Source: Desulfomonilia bacterium | Lineage (GTDB): Bacteria > Desulfobacterota > Desulfomonilia > UBA1062 | Direction: 5' to 3' | DNA: 64,000 nucleotides | Assembly (NCBI GenBank): GCA_036567785.1 | Contig: DATCTV010000034.1 | Coordinates: 1 to 64,000 of the forward strand | In this document: positions 15,199 through 24,710 of the stretch, piece after piece | Position numbering within the stretch: position 1 is the first letter of the stretch | How the letters are laid out: each line of letters begins with the position of its first letter | Program-made: the position numbers and the translations under genes | Notes under the pieces: model-generated | What the model saw: only the letters and a program-made list of their open reading frames with translations | What the model was told of the DNA's origin: nothing | The model's database searches: none

Positions 15199-18100
15199 TT
15201 AACTATAATTTTTTTCTGTTTTCTGGCCAACAAGCCCTCTTTTCCTCCAGATGAAAAATATGCTCGGGTAGATGAGCAGTTCAAGCAACGTTGATGTAAC
15301 GACGCCTCCGACCATAGGTGCGGCAATGCGCTTCATAATATCCGAACCTGCTCCGTGACTGAACATGATCGGTATGAGCCCGGCAAGGATCACGCTTACG
15401 GTCATGATTTTAGGGCGTATCCGCTTTACTGCGCCTTCCATTATCGAGGCCTCTAAATCACTATCCGATTTCATCCTGTCCATGGTTTTGTATTTATTAT
15501 ATGCAAGGTCGAGGTATAAGAGCATTACCACGCCGGTTTCCGCATCGAGCCCGGCAAGCGCAATGATACCGACCCAGACTGCAATGCTGAGGTTGTACCC
15601 CATGATATAAAGAAACCAGAATGAGCCCACCAGGGAAAAAGGGACTGCAAGAAGAACGATGGCCGTCTTCGTCACAGAGCGAGTGTTCATGTAGATAAGT
15701 ACGAATATGATAAAAAGCGTAAGAGGAATGACCAGCATGAGCCTTTCCTGTGTCTTGAGCAGGTATTCGTATTCGCCGCTCCATTCAAGTCTGTAGCCGG
15801 ATGGGATTTTCACGACTGATGCGGCCTTTTTAGCCTCTTTCACGAATCCCCCGATATCCTTGCCCGAAAAATCAATGAATACATAGGTGTTAAGCAGACC
15901 CTTTTCGCTCTTTATCATTGTTGGGCCGCGGACAATCTTTATATCCGCAAGCTCGGATAAGGGAATCCAGGCTATCTGACCTGAAGAGGCACCCACGGCC
16001 TTGTCACCCATGCCGGATCCGCCCATGCCGCTTGTCGCAGCACCGGCCTGGACCGGTACCTCGATTCTTTTCATCTTTTCGATGTCGTTCCTCAGTTCCC
16101 TGGCATAACGGACATTGACAGGATAACGCTCCCTCCCCTCAACCGTTGTCGTGATATTCATCCCGCCTATTGCCGTTTCCACTACCGTCTGGATATCCTC
16201 CACACTCAGGCCGTAACGGGCGGCGGCATTTCTGTTCACCTCAAAATCCACATAATAGCCTGTAGTCGCACGTTCGGCGTAAACGCTCCTTACCTCGGGG
16301 ACATTTTTAATAGCTTTTTCAAGTTCAAGACCGATCCTGTCTATCACGTCAAGGTCGGGGCCAAGTATCTTTATGCCCACAGGGGTTCTGATACCGGTTG
16401 CAAGCATGTCTATCCTGGCCTTTATAGGCATGGTGAAGGAATTCGCCACACCCGGAATGCTCAGCCTGTCATTGAGCTCGTCTTTTATGTCATCTGTCGT
16501 AATGTCCTTTCTCCACATGGATTCGGGCTTGAGGTTGATGACCGTCTCGAACATCTCAAGCGGTGCAGGGTCGGTTGCCGTCTCTGCTCTTCCGGCCTTG
16601 CCGAATACAGATTCCACCTCTGGAACCTGCATAATGATCCTGTCCTGAAGATTGAGAAGCTTCTGAACCTCACTGATCGATGCCGCAGGTACTGTTACAG
16701 GCATGTAAAAAAGCGTGCCTTCATTGAGAGGCGGCATGAATTCGCTGCCAAGTTTTTTTATCGGGTAAACGGTTGCCGCCATAATGATCAGTGAAAGCAC
16801 GATCACGATCCACGTATGTTTGAGGGCTATTCCCGCAACAGGTCTGTATATCCATCTGAGAGCAATACTTATGGGGTTCCTGTCCTCATGCCTGATTCTG
16901 CCTCTTATGAATATGGTCATGAGTACTGGTGTCAGGGTCACGGCCAGCAGAGATGAAAAGAGCATTGCAAATGTCTTTGTATATGCAAGAGGTTTGAAAA
17001 GCCTTCCGGCCTGGGCCTCAAGTGTAAAGACGGGAAGGAACCCAACCATAATAACGAGCAGGGAGAAGAACAGAGACGGTCCCACTTCCTTCGCCGCCTC
17101 CACTATGGCATCAAATTTAGTCCCCGAGCGTTTCTCTTCCCATTCCTCCAGTTTTTTATGGGCATTCTCCACCATTATTATAGATGCGTCGACCATTGCG
17201 CCTATTGCTATTGCGATGCCGCTCAAGCTCATGATGTTTGAAGTGATGCCGAGGTAGTACATGCAGATAAAGGACATGATTATGGCAACGGGCAGAGTGA
17301 GTATTACTACAAAAGCACTCGGCAGGTGGAAAAGAAAGATAAGGCATACAATACCTACTGCAATGGCAAGTTTTATTATCTCGTCCCTGAGCGTTGCTAT
17401 GCTCCTCTTTATAAGATCGGAACGGTCATAGGTGACAACGATCTTAACCCCATCGGGCAGGGAAGGTCCTATATCGTTCTTAATCTTTTCCTTTACCCTC
17501 TCGATCACGTTGAGGACGTTCTCGCCGAAGCGCACGACAACTATTCCTCCCGCGACCTCGCCTCTGCCGTTCAGGTCGGCGAGCCCCCGCCTTATTTCAG
17601 GCCCGACCTCAATAGATGCTATGTCCCTGAGGATAACCGGCGTACCCCTGCCGTCTGTTGAGATTGAGATATTTTCAATGTCAGTGAGGTTTTTTATGTA
17701 ACCGCGGCCTCTTATCATATACTCAGTGCCGGACATCTCAAGGACGCGGCCTTCCACATCGAGGTTGCTCTTCTTCACAGCCTCCATTACCTTCATGAGC
17801 GGGATATTGTATGACCTGAGTTTTACAGGGTCGATATTTACCTGATATTGCTTAATGAACCCGCCTATGGAGGCAACCTGGGAAACACCCGGAACGCTTT
17901 CAAGGGCCAGTTTTACCGTGTAGTCCTCAATTGAACGCAACTGGGAAAGGTCATGCCCACCTTTTTCATCGACAAGGGCATATGAAAAACCCCAGCCGAG
18001 GCTGGTGGCGTCAGGGCCGAGTACAGGGGTTACCCCCTGAGGTATCTTGTTGGTAACCGCCTGTATATACTCTATCACCCGGCTCCTTGCCCAGTATATG

Positions 18101-18405
18101 TCGGTGCCTTCATCGAATATGACATATATGAATGAGCTGCCGAGAAAAGAAAATCCTCTCACGGCCTGCACCTTGGGGGCTGCAAGAAGCGTGGCCGATA
18201 TCGGGTAGGTTATCTGGTTTTCAACAAGGTCGGGGCTCCTGCCGGGCCACTCCGTATATATTATAACCTGCGTGTCGCTCATGTCCGGTATCGCATCGAG
18301 CGGAGTGCGCTTCATGGCCCAGACGCCCCAGATTATGGCAAAGACCGCAATCAGGATAATGAAGAAACGATTTCGGGCGCTCAGGCCTATTATCTTATCA
18401 ATCAC
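15199..18405 (-). CDS. cusA: CusA/CzcA-type heavy-metal RND efflux pump
   Basis: This 1068-residue inner-membrane pump is full length for the heavy-metal RND family. It opens with the TM1 region and the family signature TPLDAIPDMSDTQVIIYTEWPG (residues 34-55 region). It has the TM4 segment, GAMVDASIIMVENAHKKLEE, and a second repeat ending with GLDAETGVVMLLYLDLAY. Methionines in the porter region (LEMFETV, PESMW) fit the Cu/Ag (CusA) type rather than the Zn/Co type. It exports metal through CusB and a TolC-like channel by proton antiport. It is separated from cusB by an oppositely oriented methyltransferase gene and therefore needs its own promoter or read-through. Confidence 0.92.
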   Translation of the reverse strand: MIDKIIGLSARNRFFIILIAVFAIIWGVWAMKRTPLDAIPDMSDTQVIIYTEWPGRSPDLVENQITYPISATLLAAPKVQAVRGFSFLGSSFIYVIFDEGTDIYWARSRVIEYIQAVTNKIPQGVTPVLGPDATSLGWGFSYALVDEKGGHDLSQLRSIEDYTVKLALESVPGVSQVASIGGFIKQYQVNIDPVKLRSYNIPLMKVMEAVKKSNLDVEGRVLEMSGTEYMIRGRGYIKNLTDIENISISTDGRGTPVILRDIASIEVGPEIRRGLADLNGRGEVAGGIVVVRFGENVLNVIERVKEKIKNDIGPSLPDGVKIVVTYDRSDLIKRSIATLRDEIIKLAIAVGIVCLIFLFHLPSAFVVILTLPVAIIMSFICMYYLGITSNIMSLSGIAIAIGAMVDASIIMVENAHKKLEEWEEKRSGTKFDAIVEAAKEVGPSLFFSLLVIMVGFLPVFTLEAQAGRLFKPLAYTKTFAMLFSSLLAVTLTPVLMTIFIRGRIRHEDRNPISIALRWIYRPVAGIALKHTWIVIVLSLIIMAATVYPIKKLGSEFMPPLNEGTLFYMPVTVPAASISEVQKLLNLQDRIIMQVPEVESVFGKAGRAETATDPAPLEMFETVINLKPESMWRKDITTDDIKDELNDRLSIPGVANSFTMPIKARIDMLATGIRTPVGIKILGPDLDVIDRIGLELEKAIKNVPEVRSVYAERATTGYYVDFEVNRNAAARYGLSVEDIQTVVETAIGGMNITTTVEGRERYPVNVRYARELRNDIEKMKRIEVPVQAGAATSGMGGSGMGDKAVGASSGQIAWIPLSELADIKIVRGPTMIKSEKGLLNTYVFIDFSGKDIGGFVKEAKKAASVVKIPSGYRLEWSGEYEYLLKTQERLMLVIPLTLFIIFVLIYMNTRSVTKTAIVLLAVPFSLVGSFWFLYIMGYNLSIAVWVGIIALAGLDAETGVVMLLYLDLAYNKYKTMDRMKSDSDLEASIMEGAVKRIRPKIMTVSVILAGLIPIMFSHGAGSDIMKRIAAPMVGGVVTSTLLELLIYPSIFFIWRKRGLVGQKTEKNYS

Positions 18406-18427
18406 CGTCTTTCTCCCTTAATAAAGA

Positions 18428-18456
18428 TTGACTTACTGTCCGAACACGGCTTTATT
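18428..18456 (+). promoter_or_regulatory. Possible sigma70-type promoter for the methyltransferase gene
   Basis: TTGACT (18428-18433) and TTTATT (18451-18456) are spaced by 17 bases in the short divergent gap between cusA and the methyltransferase gene. The -35 is good, the -10 is weak. The gene start at 18499 fits. Confidence 0.35.
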
Positions 18457-18498
18457 CTCAGAAGATTTCCATAAGAATCAATACGATCGGAGGTTCTG

Positions 18499-19374
18499 AT
18501 GAATGAGTTTATCGCCGGATTGATCAAAGACGGACCGGTTCTAACAGACGGGTCATGGGGTTCGCAGATGATGAAGCGGGGACTTAAGGCGGGTGTAGCT
18601 CCGGATTCATGGAACCTCACCTTTCCCGATAAGGTCGAAGAGATCGCACGACAATATGTCGAGGCAGGCAGTCGTGTCATCCTCACTAACACCTTCGGCG
18701 CGAACCGCTTCGTTCTGGGCAAGTTCGGCATGGCCGATAAGGTATCTGAAATAAACAGAAAAGGTGTGGAAATATCGAAAAAAGCAGCAGGAGACAGGGC
18801 ATTCGTCTTTGCATCGATCGGGCCCAGTGGCAAACTCCTCATAACCAAAGATGTCACGGAAGGAGGCCTTATAGAGGCTTTTTCTGAGCAGGCGCAGGCC
18901 ATTGCCGATGCCGGAGCGGACGCCATAGTCGTTGAGACCATGATGGACCTGAACGAGGCCAGGATAGCGGCAGAAGCTGCTAAAAAGACAGGTCTGCCGG
19001 TCATCGCCTGCCTGGTCTTCGATGCAGGCAAAAACAAGGACCGCACAATGATAGGAAACACCCCGGAGCAGGCGGTTGAAACCTTGACGGGTATCGGCGT
19101 TGACGTCATAGGCGCAAACTGCGGGCAGGGCATAGAGGGTTTCATACCGATCTGTAAACGCATGCGTTCAGCCACATCACTACCTCTGTGGATGAAGCCC
19201 AATGCGGGCTCACCCGAAGTTATAGGCGGGCAGACCGTGTATGCCACATCCGCACAGGATTTCGCCCGCCATATCCCGGCTCTTATTGAGGCAGGCGCCA
19301 ATTTCATAGGCGGCTGCTGCGGAACAGACATGGAATTCATAATAGAGGCAGGGAAAGCCTTGAAAGGCATATAA
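18499..19374 (+). CDS. Homocysteine S-methyltransferase domain protein
   Basis: This 291-residue protein is a stand-alone homocysteine-binding barrel as in the N-terminal module of MetH and in betaine-homocysteine methyltransferase. It begins with LTDGSWGSQM. The zinc ligands are visible as GANCG (near 209) and GGCCGT (near 273-274). It transfers a methyl group to homocysteine; the donor could be a corrinoid protein or a methylated thiol, and no cobalamin or folate domain is fused. CGGAGG precedes ATG 18499. It is on the opposite strand between cusB and cusA, converging on cusB with 13 bases between stops. Confidence 0.88.
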   Translation: MNEFIAGLIKDGPVLTDGSWGSQMMKRGLKAGVAPDSWNLTFPDKVEEIARQYVEAGSRVILTNTFGANRFVLGKFGMADKVSEINRKGVEISKKAAGDRAFVFASIGPSGKLLITKDVTEGGLIEAFSEQAQAIADAGADAIVVETMMDLNEARIAAEAAKKTGLPVIACLVFDAGKNKDRTMIGNTPEQAVETLTGIGVDVIGANCGQGIEGFIPICKRMRSATSLPLWMKPNAGSPEVIGGQTVYATSAQDFARHIPALIEAGANFIGGCCGTDMEFIIEAGKALKGI

Positions 19375-19387
19375 AAGAAACCAGAGG

Positions 19388-20545
19388 CTACTTTCTATCA
19401 TGAAGGGTAACACCCTTTAACTGTGCCTCGGAATCGATCAGGAACGTGCCTGTCGCCGCCACCTTTTCGCCAACATTGACACCTGAGAGGATTTCCCTCA
19501 TGCCGCCTGCCGAGATTCCTGTCCTGACCTCTCTGGGCTCGAACGTTTCATCACCTTTGTCAACATATACAATCTGTCTCAAACCCGTATCGATCACGGC
19601 ATCGGCAGGCACGGCAAGCCTTCTTCCAAGGTTTGCCGATGAAGTGAGCGTTGCATACATCTGCGGTTTCAGTGAACCGCCTGGATTGTCAAGGACGCAT
19701 CTTATCCTGACCGTTCTTGTGGAACCGCTCATCACAGGATAGACATAATCAATTCTGGAATTAAATGTCTTCCCGGGCATGCCTTCAAAACTGATTTTTA
19801 CGGCCATATCCTGCTTGACCTGCTGCATATCCGCCTCGGGGACTTCAGCGACCACCCATACCCTGGAAAGGTCGGCGATATCGAACAGGGGCTCCCCGGG
19901 CATAATCTGCATACCCTTAACTGCATAACGCTTAAAAACTGTTCCTGTAACCGGGCTCCTGATTGTAAGCGCCCTTACGGGTTTGCCTGTACGCTCGATT
20001 TGAGCAATCTGTCCTTCGGTAATGTCCCACAGTATAAGCCGTTTCCTGGCTGCTGAAATAAGTTCCTCAGCATCTTTTTCAACCATCCTGCCCAGATCGG
20101 TCGAATCTTTCCTGCCGGAGAATGCCTTAAGACTCAAAAGCTCCTTCTGTGCGCTTAGAAGCTCCGGACTGTATATATCCAGCAGGGATTCTCCTTTTTC
20201 CACGGGCCTGCCCTCAAAATCGACATACAGTCTTTCGATCCAGCCATCGACTTTTGCATTGACCGTTGATATTCGCTGTTCGTCATATTCAATACGGCCA
20301 GCCAGCCTTAAATCGGAGTTCATCTCAACAAAAGAGACCGGAACTGTTTTTACCCCGATCATTTTCTGTCCCGCCTCGGACATATCAAGTGATGGCGCCT
20401 CATCGGTTTGAAATGCATTCGCAGACTGAGTCTGAGACATTGAAGGCGTTTGGGAATGCTTACTGAAGTAGTAAATCGCAAGTGTTGCAACAATCATAAT
20501 AACCAATATGGCGGCAACAATAACTGCGGCCTTTCTTCTGTTCAT
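19388..20545 (-). CDS. cusB: CusB-type RND periplasmic adaptor
   Basis: This 385-residue membrane-fusion protein has an N-terminal membrane anchor (VIVAAILVIMIVATLAIYYF). The family core follows: lipoyl-like half motifs (VDGWIERLYVDFEGRPVEKG), a hairpin with SPELLSAQKELLSLK, and a beta-barrel part (VWVVAEVPEADM). It links the CusA pump to the outer-membrane channel and may deliver metal to the pump. Its start overlaps the stop of the TolC-like gene by ATGA. Few Met/His residues are seen near the N-terminus compared with E. coli CusB. Confidence 0.9.
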   Translation of the reverse strand: MNRRKAAVIVAAILVIMIVATLAIYYFSKHSQTPSMSQTQSANAFQTDEAPSLDMSEAGQKMIGVKTVPVSFVEMNSDLRLAGRIEYDEQRISTVNAKVDGWIERLYVDFEGRPVEKGESLLDIYSPELLSAQKELLSLKAFSGRKDSTDLGRMVEKDAEELISAARKRLILWDITEGQIAQIERTGKPVRALTIRSPVTGTVFKRYAVKGMQIMPGEPLFDIADLSRVWVVAEVPEADMQQVKQDMAVKISFEGMPGKTFNSRIDYVYPVMSGSTRTVRIRCVLDNPGGSLKPQMYATLTSSANLGRRLAVPADAVIDTGLRQIVYVDKGDETFEPREVRTGISAGGMREILSGVNVGEKVAATGTFLIDSEAQLKGVTLHDRK

Positions 20546-21804
20546 TTCGCACCTTCGGCATCAAGTATGCCTGTAACCGAGTTTATCCTGGCTATCGCCT
20601 TTTCCCGGATGGTGAACTGCTGATAGTATGAAAGCTCGAAATCAAGCGGCTGCTTCAGCCTGGAAATTAACTGCATTGAGTTTGATTTTCCGGATGTAAA
20701 CCTAGCCAGAACAGCATCAATATCCTGCCTGCCTTTAGGTATGAGGGCCTTTTTGTAGATTTCCATGAGCTTTTCCGATGTCTTTATCATGGAATAGTTA
20801 TCCCTTATAAGAGATTCCGCCATAAGCCTCGCACCTTCCATCTCTTTCCTGGCGGCAGCCATGCTATAACCGGCTCCCTCGATCTGGCTCTTCTGCTTGC
20901 TGGCATAAAACACCGGTATGGGAAGGCTTGCGGTAAGACTCCACATATCGTCAAATTCTCCACCCTTGTTCATATATGATACGTTCAGCGTGACATCCGG
21001 CAGGGCTTCCTTTTTTGCCATTTGAAGCATTCGCGACTGGGCCTCGACCATATTTTTCTGCATCGTGACATCAGGCGAAGTTTCTCCGGCCTTCTTTATA
21101 AGCTCTTCGAGGTTGTAAGGGAAAGGTGTAGCAGGATATTCGGCACTCATATCAAATGTCAGATTAACCTGCGTGCCCGTCTCGCTGCTCAGCATGGCGT
21201 TAAGCGATTCGACCTTCTGCCTCGCCATTTCCTGTCGCTCAAGGATCATATACTTCTCCGACTGCGCCATTATGACATCTTCCTGCGACGCCATACCTGA
21301 AGCATACATTGAAAGCGAAGCCTTCTCCAGTCTGGTGTTAATATCGTTTTTCAATGAAAGGATATACTGCTCACGGTATGCATACATGATGTCGTAATAC
21401 TGCTCGGTAACTGCAAGAGTCGTCTTTCTTTTCAGAAAATCGGCGGAAGACTTGAGCACCCTTGCCTCATATTCTGCCGTCTCCCCCGCAAGTCTCCTTT
21501 TTCCGGGATAAAGGAACATCTGGGATGCGGTGAACATCCATTGCGAATCGTTCATCTCACCGTAGGTTATCCTGTCAAAACCAGCATTCTGATATCCGAA
21601 CATGAACATCGGATCAGGGAGAGACCTTTTAACTGCAACCTGCTTGAAGGCTGCATCCGCTTTCTCTTGTGCGGCAATCAGCTGGGGATTGTTATTTAGC
21701 GCGTCAGTTATAAGTTCTTCAAGCATTTGATCCCTGGCTTGAAGGGACTTATTTTCAAATACAAATAAAAAAGCCAAAAGAACAATAAAAGCAGCCTTGC
21801 GCAT
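20542..21804 (-). CDS. TolC/CusC-type outer-membrane efflux protein
   Basis: This 420-residue protein has a signal peptide (MRKAAFIVLLAFLFVFENKS). It shows two repeats of the outer membrane efflux family, with long amphipathic helices (ALNNNPQLIAAQEKADAAFK near the start; ISRLKQPLDFELSYYQQFT late). It forms the trimeric exit duct of the efflux system. Its place between the YtkA-like gene and cusB on the same strand supports this role. Confidence 0.88.
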   Translation of the reverse strand: MRKAAFIVLLAFLFVFENKSLQARDQMLEELITDALNNNPQLIAAQEKADAAFKQVAVKRSLPDPMFMFGYQNAGFDRITYGEMNDSQWMFTASQMFLYPGKRRLAGETAEYEARVLKSSADFLKRKTTLAVTEQYYDIMYAYREQYILSLKNDINTRLEKASLSMYASGMASQEDVIMAQSEKYMILERQEMARQKVESLNAMLSSETGTQVNLTFDMSAEYPATPFPYNLEELIKKAGETSPDVTMQKNMVEAQSRMLQMAKKEALPDVTLNVSYMNKGGEFDDMWSLTASLPIPVFYASKQKSQIEGAGYSMAAARKEMEGARLMAESLIRDNYSMIKTSEKLMEIYKKALIPKGRQDIDAVLARFTSGKSNSMQLISRLKQPLDFELSYYQQFTIREKAIARINSVTGILDAEGAK

Positions 21805-21816
21805 GGCAGGCCCCTT

Positions 21817-22209
21817 TTATCTTACATCTATATTAAGCTTGGATTTTCCCTTATTTCCTGCTGCCTCAACCTTCACTTCAACAGACCATGCCCCGGACAT
21901 TGAAAAATTAAGTTTGCCGGAGTATATACCGTCCTTTCCAGCAAGAGCTGCCTTGTAATTCATTGCAGGCATACCGGGCATAGCAGGCATAATATATTCA
22001 ATATTAACCTTTGCATCTTTTACCGGCCTACCCGCAACATCCCAGACAAGAATACTAATATTGTTCTCACCCGTAACCGGCGGGTTTTTGTCAAGCGTTA
22101 TATCAAGTTTGAAAGGGCCTGCCTGTTTGCTTGTTTCAAAACCCTTTGCGTAAGCGGCAGAAGTTATCAGCATTATTATCATTATTATTGTCAACATCGT
22201 CTTTTTCAT
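21817..22209 (-). CDS. YtkA/FixH-like periplasmic protein of the efflux operon
   Basis: This 130-residue protein has a signal peptide (MKKTMLTIIMIIMLITSAAYA) followed by an immunoglobulin-like domain of the YtkA/FixH type. The domain contains a methionine-rich loop MPAMPGMPAMNY that could bind Cu(I). Such proteins frequently precede Cus-type efflux genes. It lies 12 bases upstream of the TolC-like gene and opens the efflux operon. Ribosome binding site GGGAGGATC precedes the start. Confidence 0.8.
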   Translation of the reverse strand: MKKTMLTIIMIIMLITSAAYAKGFETSKQAGPFKLDITLDKNPPVTGENNISILVWDVAGRPVKDAKVNIEYIMPAMPGMPAMNYKAALAGKDGIYSGKLNFSMSGAWSVEVKVEAAGNKGKSKLNIDVR

Positions 22210-22273
22210 ATGATCCTCCCATAAAACTCATATTGTTTTATAATAGGGTTTATTTTCATCAGGACAAGTCCTG

Positions 22274-22891
22274 TCAGGTTTTCTCTATAAGCTGTTTTAG
22301 TTCAAGCGCCGCTTCATAAGGATCAGGGGCCGCGCAAATGGCTGATACTACTGCAATGGAATCGGCACCGGCCCTGATTACAGCAGCTGCATTTTTCATG
22401 TTTATACCCCCGATGGCCACAAGCTTATGCCGGGAAAAGGCCTTGATTCGTGAAAGCCCGTCAAGCCCCCAGGCGTACTTCGTATCAGTCTTGGTAGGCG
22501 TATCAAAGACAGGGCTTACGCCCAGATAGTCGGCGTCAAGATCCTGGGCCTTCTCCACATCTTCCCATGTCTCGACGGACAGGCCGATTATGGCCTCAGG
22601 TCCCATAAGTCTCCTTACTTCGATAAAGGGCATATCGGACTGCCCAACATGAACTCCATCGGCACCCACAGCCAGCGCTACATCCACGCTGTCATTGATT
22701 ATCAGAGGAATATTGAATGGCTTTATAAGCCCTTTTATCTTTTTTGCCTGTTCGATGAACAGATTCAAGGGGAGCTTTTTTTCTCTTATCTGAACACAGG
22801 AAACTCCTCCCCTGACGGCCATAAGGACTACCTCTTCGAGTGGCCTTTTCCCGCATAATTCCCGGTCTGTAACAAGATACAGGCCCTGCAT
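22274..22891 (-). CDS. thiE: Thiamine-phosphate synthase
   Basis: This 205-residue TIM-barrel enzyme joins HMP-PP and the thiazole phosphate to thiamine phosphate. Motifs seen are the start GLYLVTDREL, a VQIREK loop, LIINDSVDVALAVGADGVHVGQSD, and IGLSVETWED. A phosphate-binding AIGGINMKNA region follows near 160. It begins one base after the thiM stop, forming a salvage pair. No TPP riboswitch is visible upstream of the pair. Confidence 0.93.
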   Translation of the reverse strand: MQGLYLVTDRELCGKRPLEEVVLMAVRGGVSCVQIREKKLPLNLFIEQAKKIKGLIKPFNIPLIINDSVDVALAVGADGVHVGQSDMPFIEVRRLMGPEAIIGLSVETWEDVEKAQDLDADYLGVSPVFDTPTKTDTKYAWGLDGLSRIKAFSRHKLVAIGGINMKNAAAVIRAGADSIAVVSAICAAPDPYEAALELKQLIEKT

Positions 22892-22892
22892 G

Positions 22893-23699
22893 TCAGTTCT
22901 CTACTTTCAGGCGCTGTCCTATATCATCAATCGAAAGATTAAAAAGAGCATCATAAAAACCAACCTGCAATGTTCCCGGCCCTGCTGCACGCTCAGCTGC
23001 AATTTCGCCTGCTATGCCCATCACCGCCATGGCATGCGCGGCAGCCTGTGCACGATTTTCACTGACCGCGGCAAAAGCCCCGCAGAGAGCCGTCGCCGTA
23101 CAGCCCAGACCGGTCACCCTTGTCATCATCTTATGGCCGTTTCTGATCTTTATTATACGGCCTGCATCGATGACATAATCGGTTTCGCCGCTTATGCAGA
23201 CAACCGAGCCGTAATCTTCATTAATACTCATGCCTGTCGAAACCGCATCATGTGAAGCCTTGGTGCTGTCTACACCCTTTGTCGTGCCCGCATCCTCATA
23301 GACCGACATGATTTCAGAGGCATTCCCTCTGATAACTGAAGGCCTGAACACCCTGATAAATTCCCGTGCCGTTTCCGTCCTGAAACTGGTGGCGCCTGCA
23401 CCGACAGGGTCCAGTATGACGGGTATATTCCTGAGGGTAGCCCTCTCGGCTGCCTTGAACATGGCCTTTATCCATTCCCTGCTTAAAGTTCCAATATTGA
23501 CAACCAGGGCAGCAGCTATACCCACCATTTCATCCATTTCCTCCAAGGCATGGGCCATCACAGGAGAGGCGCCGATTGCAAGAAGCGCATTGGCCGTGGA
23601 ATTCATGACCACATAGTTGGTTATATTATGAATAACCGGCGAGAGTTTTCTTATGCTCTCGACCGATCCCCATACATCCGTCACATTACATTTGGGCAT
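22893..23699 (-). CDS. thiM: Hydroxyethylthiazole kinase
   Basis: This 268-residue ribokinase-fold enzyme phosphorylates the thiazole moiety for thiamine salvage. Motifs include VIHNITNYVVMNSTANALLA, NIGTLS, ILDPVGAGAT and the catalytic GLGCTATALCGAF near residue 196. ATG 23699 is preferred over the TTG at 23705 because AAGGAG lies seven bases before it. It lies 30 bases downstream of cysK on the same strand and directly upstream of thiE. Confidence 0.93.
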   Translation of the reverse strand: MPKCNVTDVWGSVESIRKLSPVIHNITNYVVMNSTANALLAIGASPVMAHALEEMDEMVGIAAALVVNIGTLSREWIKAMFKAAERATLRNIPVILDPVGAGATSFRTETAREFIRVFRPSVIRGNASEIMSVYEDAGTTKGVDSTKASHDAVSTGMSINEDYGSVVCISGETDYVIDAGRIIKIRNGHKMMTRVTGLGCTATALCGAFAAVSENRAQAAAHAMAVMGIAGEIAAERAAGPGTLQVGFYDALFNLSIDDIGQRLKVEN

Positions 23700-23729
23700 T
23701 ACCAATTCTCCTTTAATAAGTTTTGATCT

Positions 23730-24653
23730 TTACTGGTTCTGGAACAGCCAGGTTGATAGGTAGCGCTCGCCTGTATCAGGAAGAAGAACAACAATTATCT
23801 TTCCCTTGGCTTCAGCTCTCGCGGCAACCTGAAGTCCGGCCCACAAAGCCGCACCGCTTGAAATACCGGCAAGAATGCCTTCCTCCTTTGCAAGAGCCCT
23901 TGCCGCTATTCCCGCATCATCATTGGCAACAGTAATAATTTCATCAAGTATTTTTCTGTTGAGCACGTCAGGCACAAAACCTGCTCCTATACCCTGAATC
24001 TTGTGAGCCCCTGATTTCCCTCCTGAAAGAACCGGTGAATCCTTGGGCTCGACCCCTATGATTTTTACCCCGGGCAATTTATCTTTAAGCACCTCGCCAA
24101 CGCCTGTGATTGTTCCGCCCGTACCGATACCTGCAACAAAATAGTCAACCTTGCCGCCCGTGTCGGACAATATTTCCACGGCAGTAGTCCGCCTGTGAAT
24201 CTCAGGGTTTGCAGGATTCCTGAACTGCTGCGGTATGAAGCTGCCCGGGATTTCAGCTGCAAGCTCTTCCGCCTTTTGGACAGCACCCGTCATCCCTTTT
24301 GCCCCTTCTGTCAGCACGATTTCGGCGCCCAGGATTGCAACGAGCTGTCTCCTCTCAATGCTCATGGTTTCGGGCATGGTAAGTATCAGCCGGTAGCCGC
24401 GCGCAGCACATACGAAAGCAAGCCCGATTCCGGTATTGCCGCTCGTGGGTTCAATGATTACCGTACCTTTTTTTATAAGCCCTTTTTTCTCGGCATCATC
24501 GATCATGGCGACTGCAAGCCTGTCCTTGACGCTGGAAAGGGGGTTGAACGACTCGACCTTGACAAGCACCTGCGCACCAAGACCTTCAGCCATCCTGTTG
24601 ATACGCACAAGAGGGGTGTTTCCTATTGTCTTTGTTATATCGCTGTAAATCAT
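23730..24653 (-). CDS. cysK: Cysteine synthase A
   Basis: This 307-residue PLP enzyme makes cysteine from O-acetylserine and sulphide. The PLP lysine is Lys43 in NPLSSVKDR, the substrate loop is [10 protein letters not shown], and the phosphate cup is [12 protein letters not shown] near 175. It lies between metY and thiM on the same strand, as part of a sulphur assimilation series. The C-terminus is short, ending in LFQNQ. Confidence 0.94.
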   Translation of the reverse strand: MIYSDITKTIGNTPLVRINRMAEGLGAQVLVKVESFNPLSSVKDRLAVAMIDDAEKKGLIKKGTVIIEPTSGNTGIGLAFVCAARGYRLILTMPETMSIERRQLVAILGAEIVLTEGAKGMTGAVQKAEELAAEIPGSFIPQQFRNPANPEIHRRTTAVEILSDTGGKVDYFVAGIGTGGTITGVGEVLKDKLPGVKIIGVEPKDSPVLSGGKSGAHKIQGIGAGFVPDVLNRKILDEIITVANDDAGIAARALAKEEGILAGISSGAALWAGLQVAARAEAKGKIIVVLLPDTGERYLSTWLFQNQ

Positions 24654-24710
24654 ATCGTCTCCTTTTTAAAAGTATCCCCTCTTCAGAGTGGTGATACTTG
24701 CTGGATTCTT

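Noticed and set aside
18402-19370. 322-residue open frame antisense to the homocysteine methyltransferase gene
   Set aside because: The plus-strand frame has clear zinc motifs and a good ribosome binding site. The antisense frame has no recognisable domain.
23700-23730. TPP riboswitch upstream of thiM
   Set aside because: The gap to cysK is only about 30 bases, too short for the element, and no THI-box sequence was seen.
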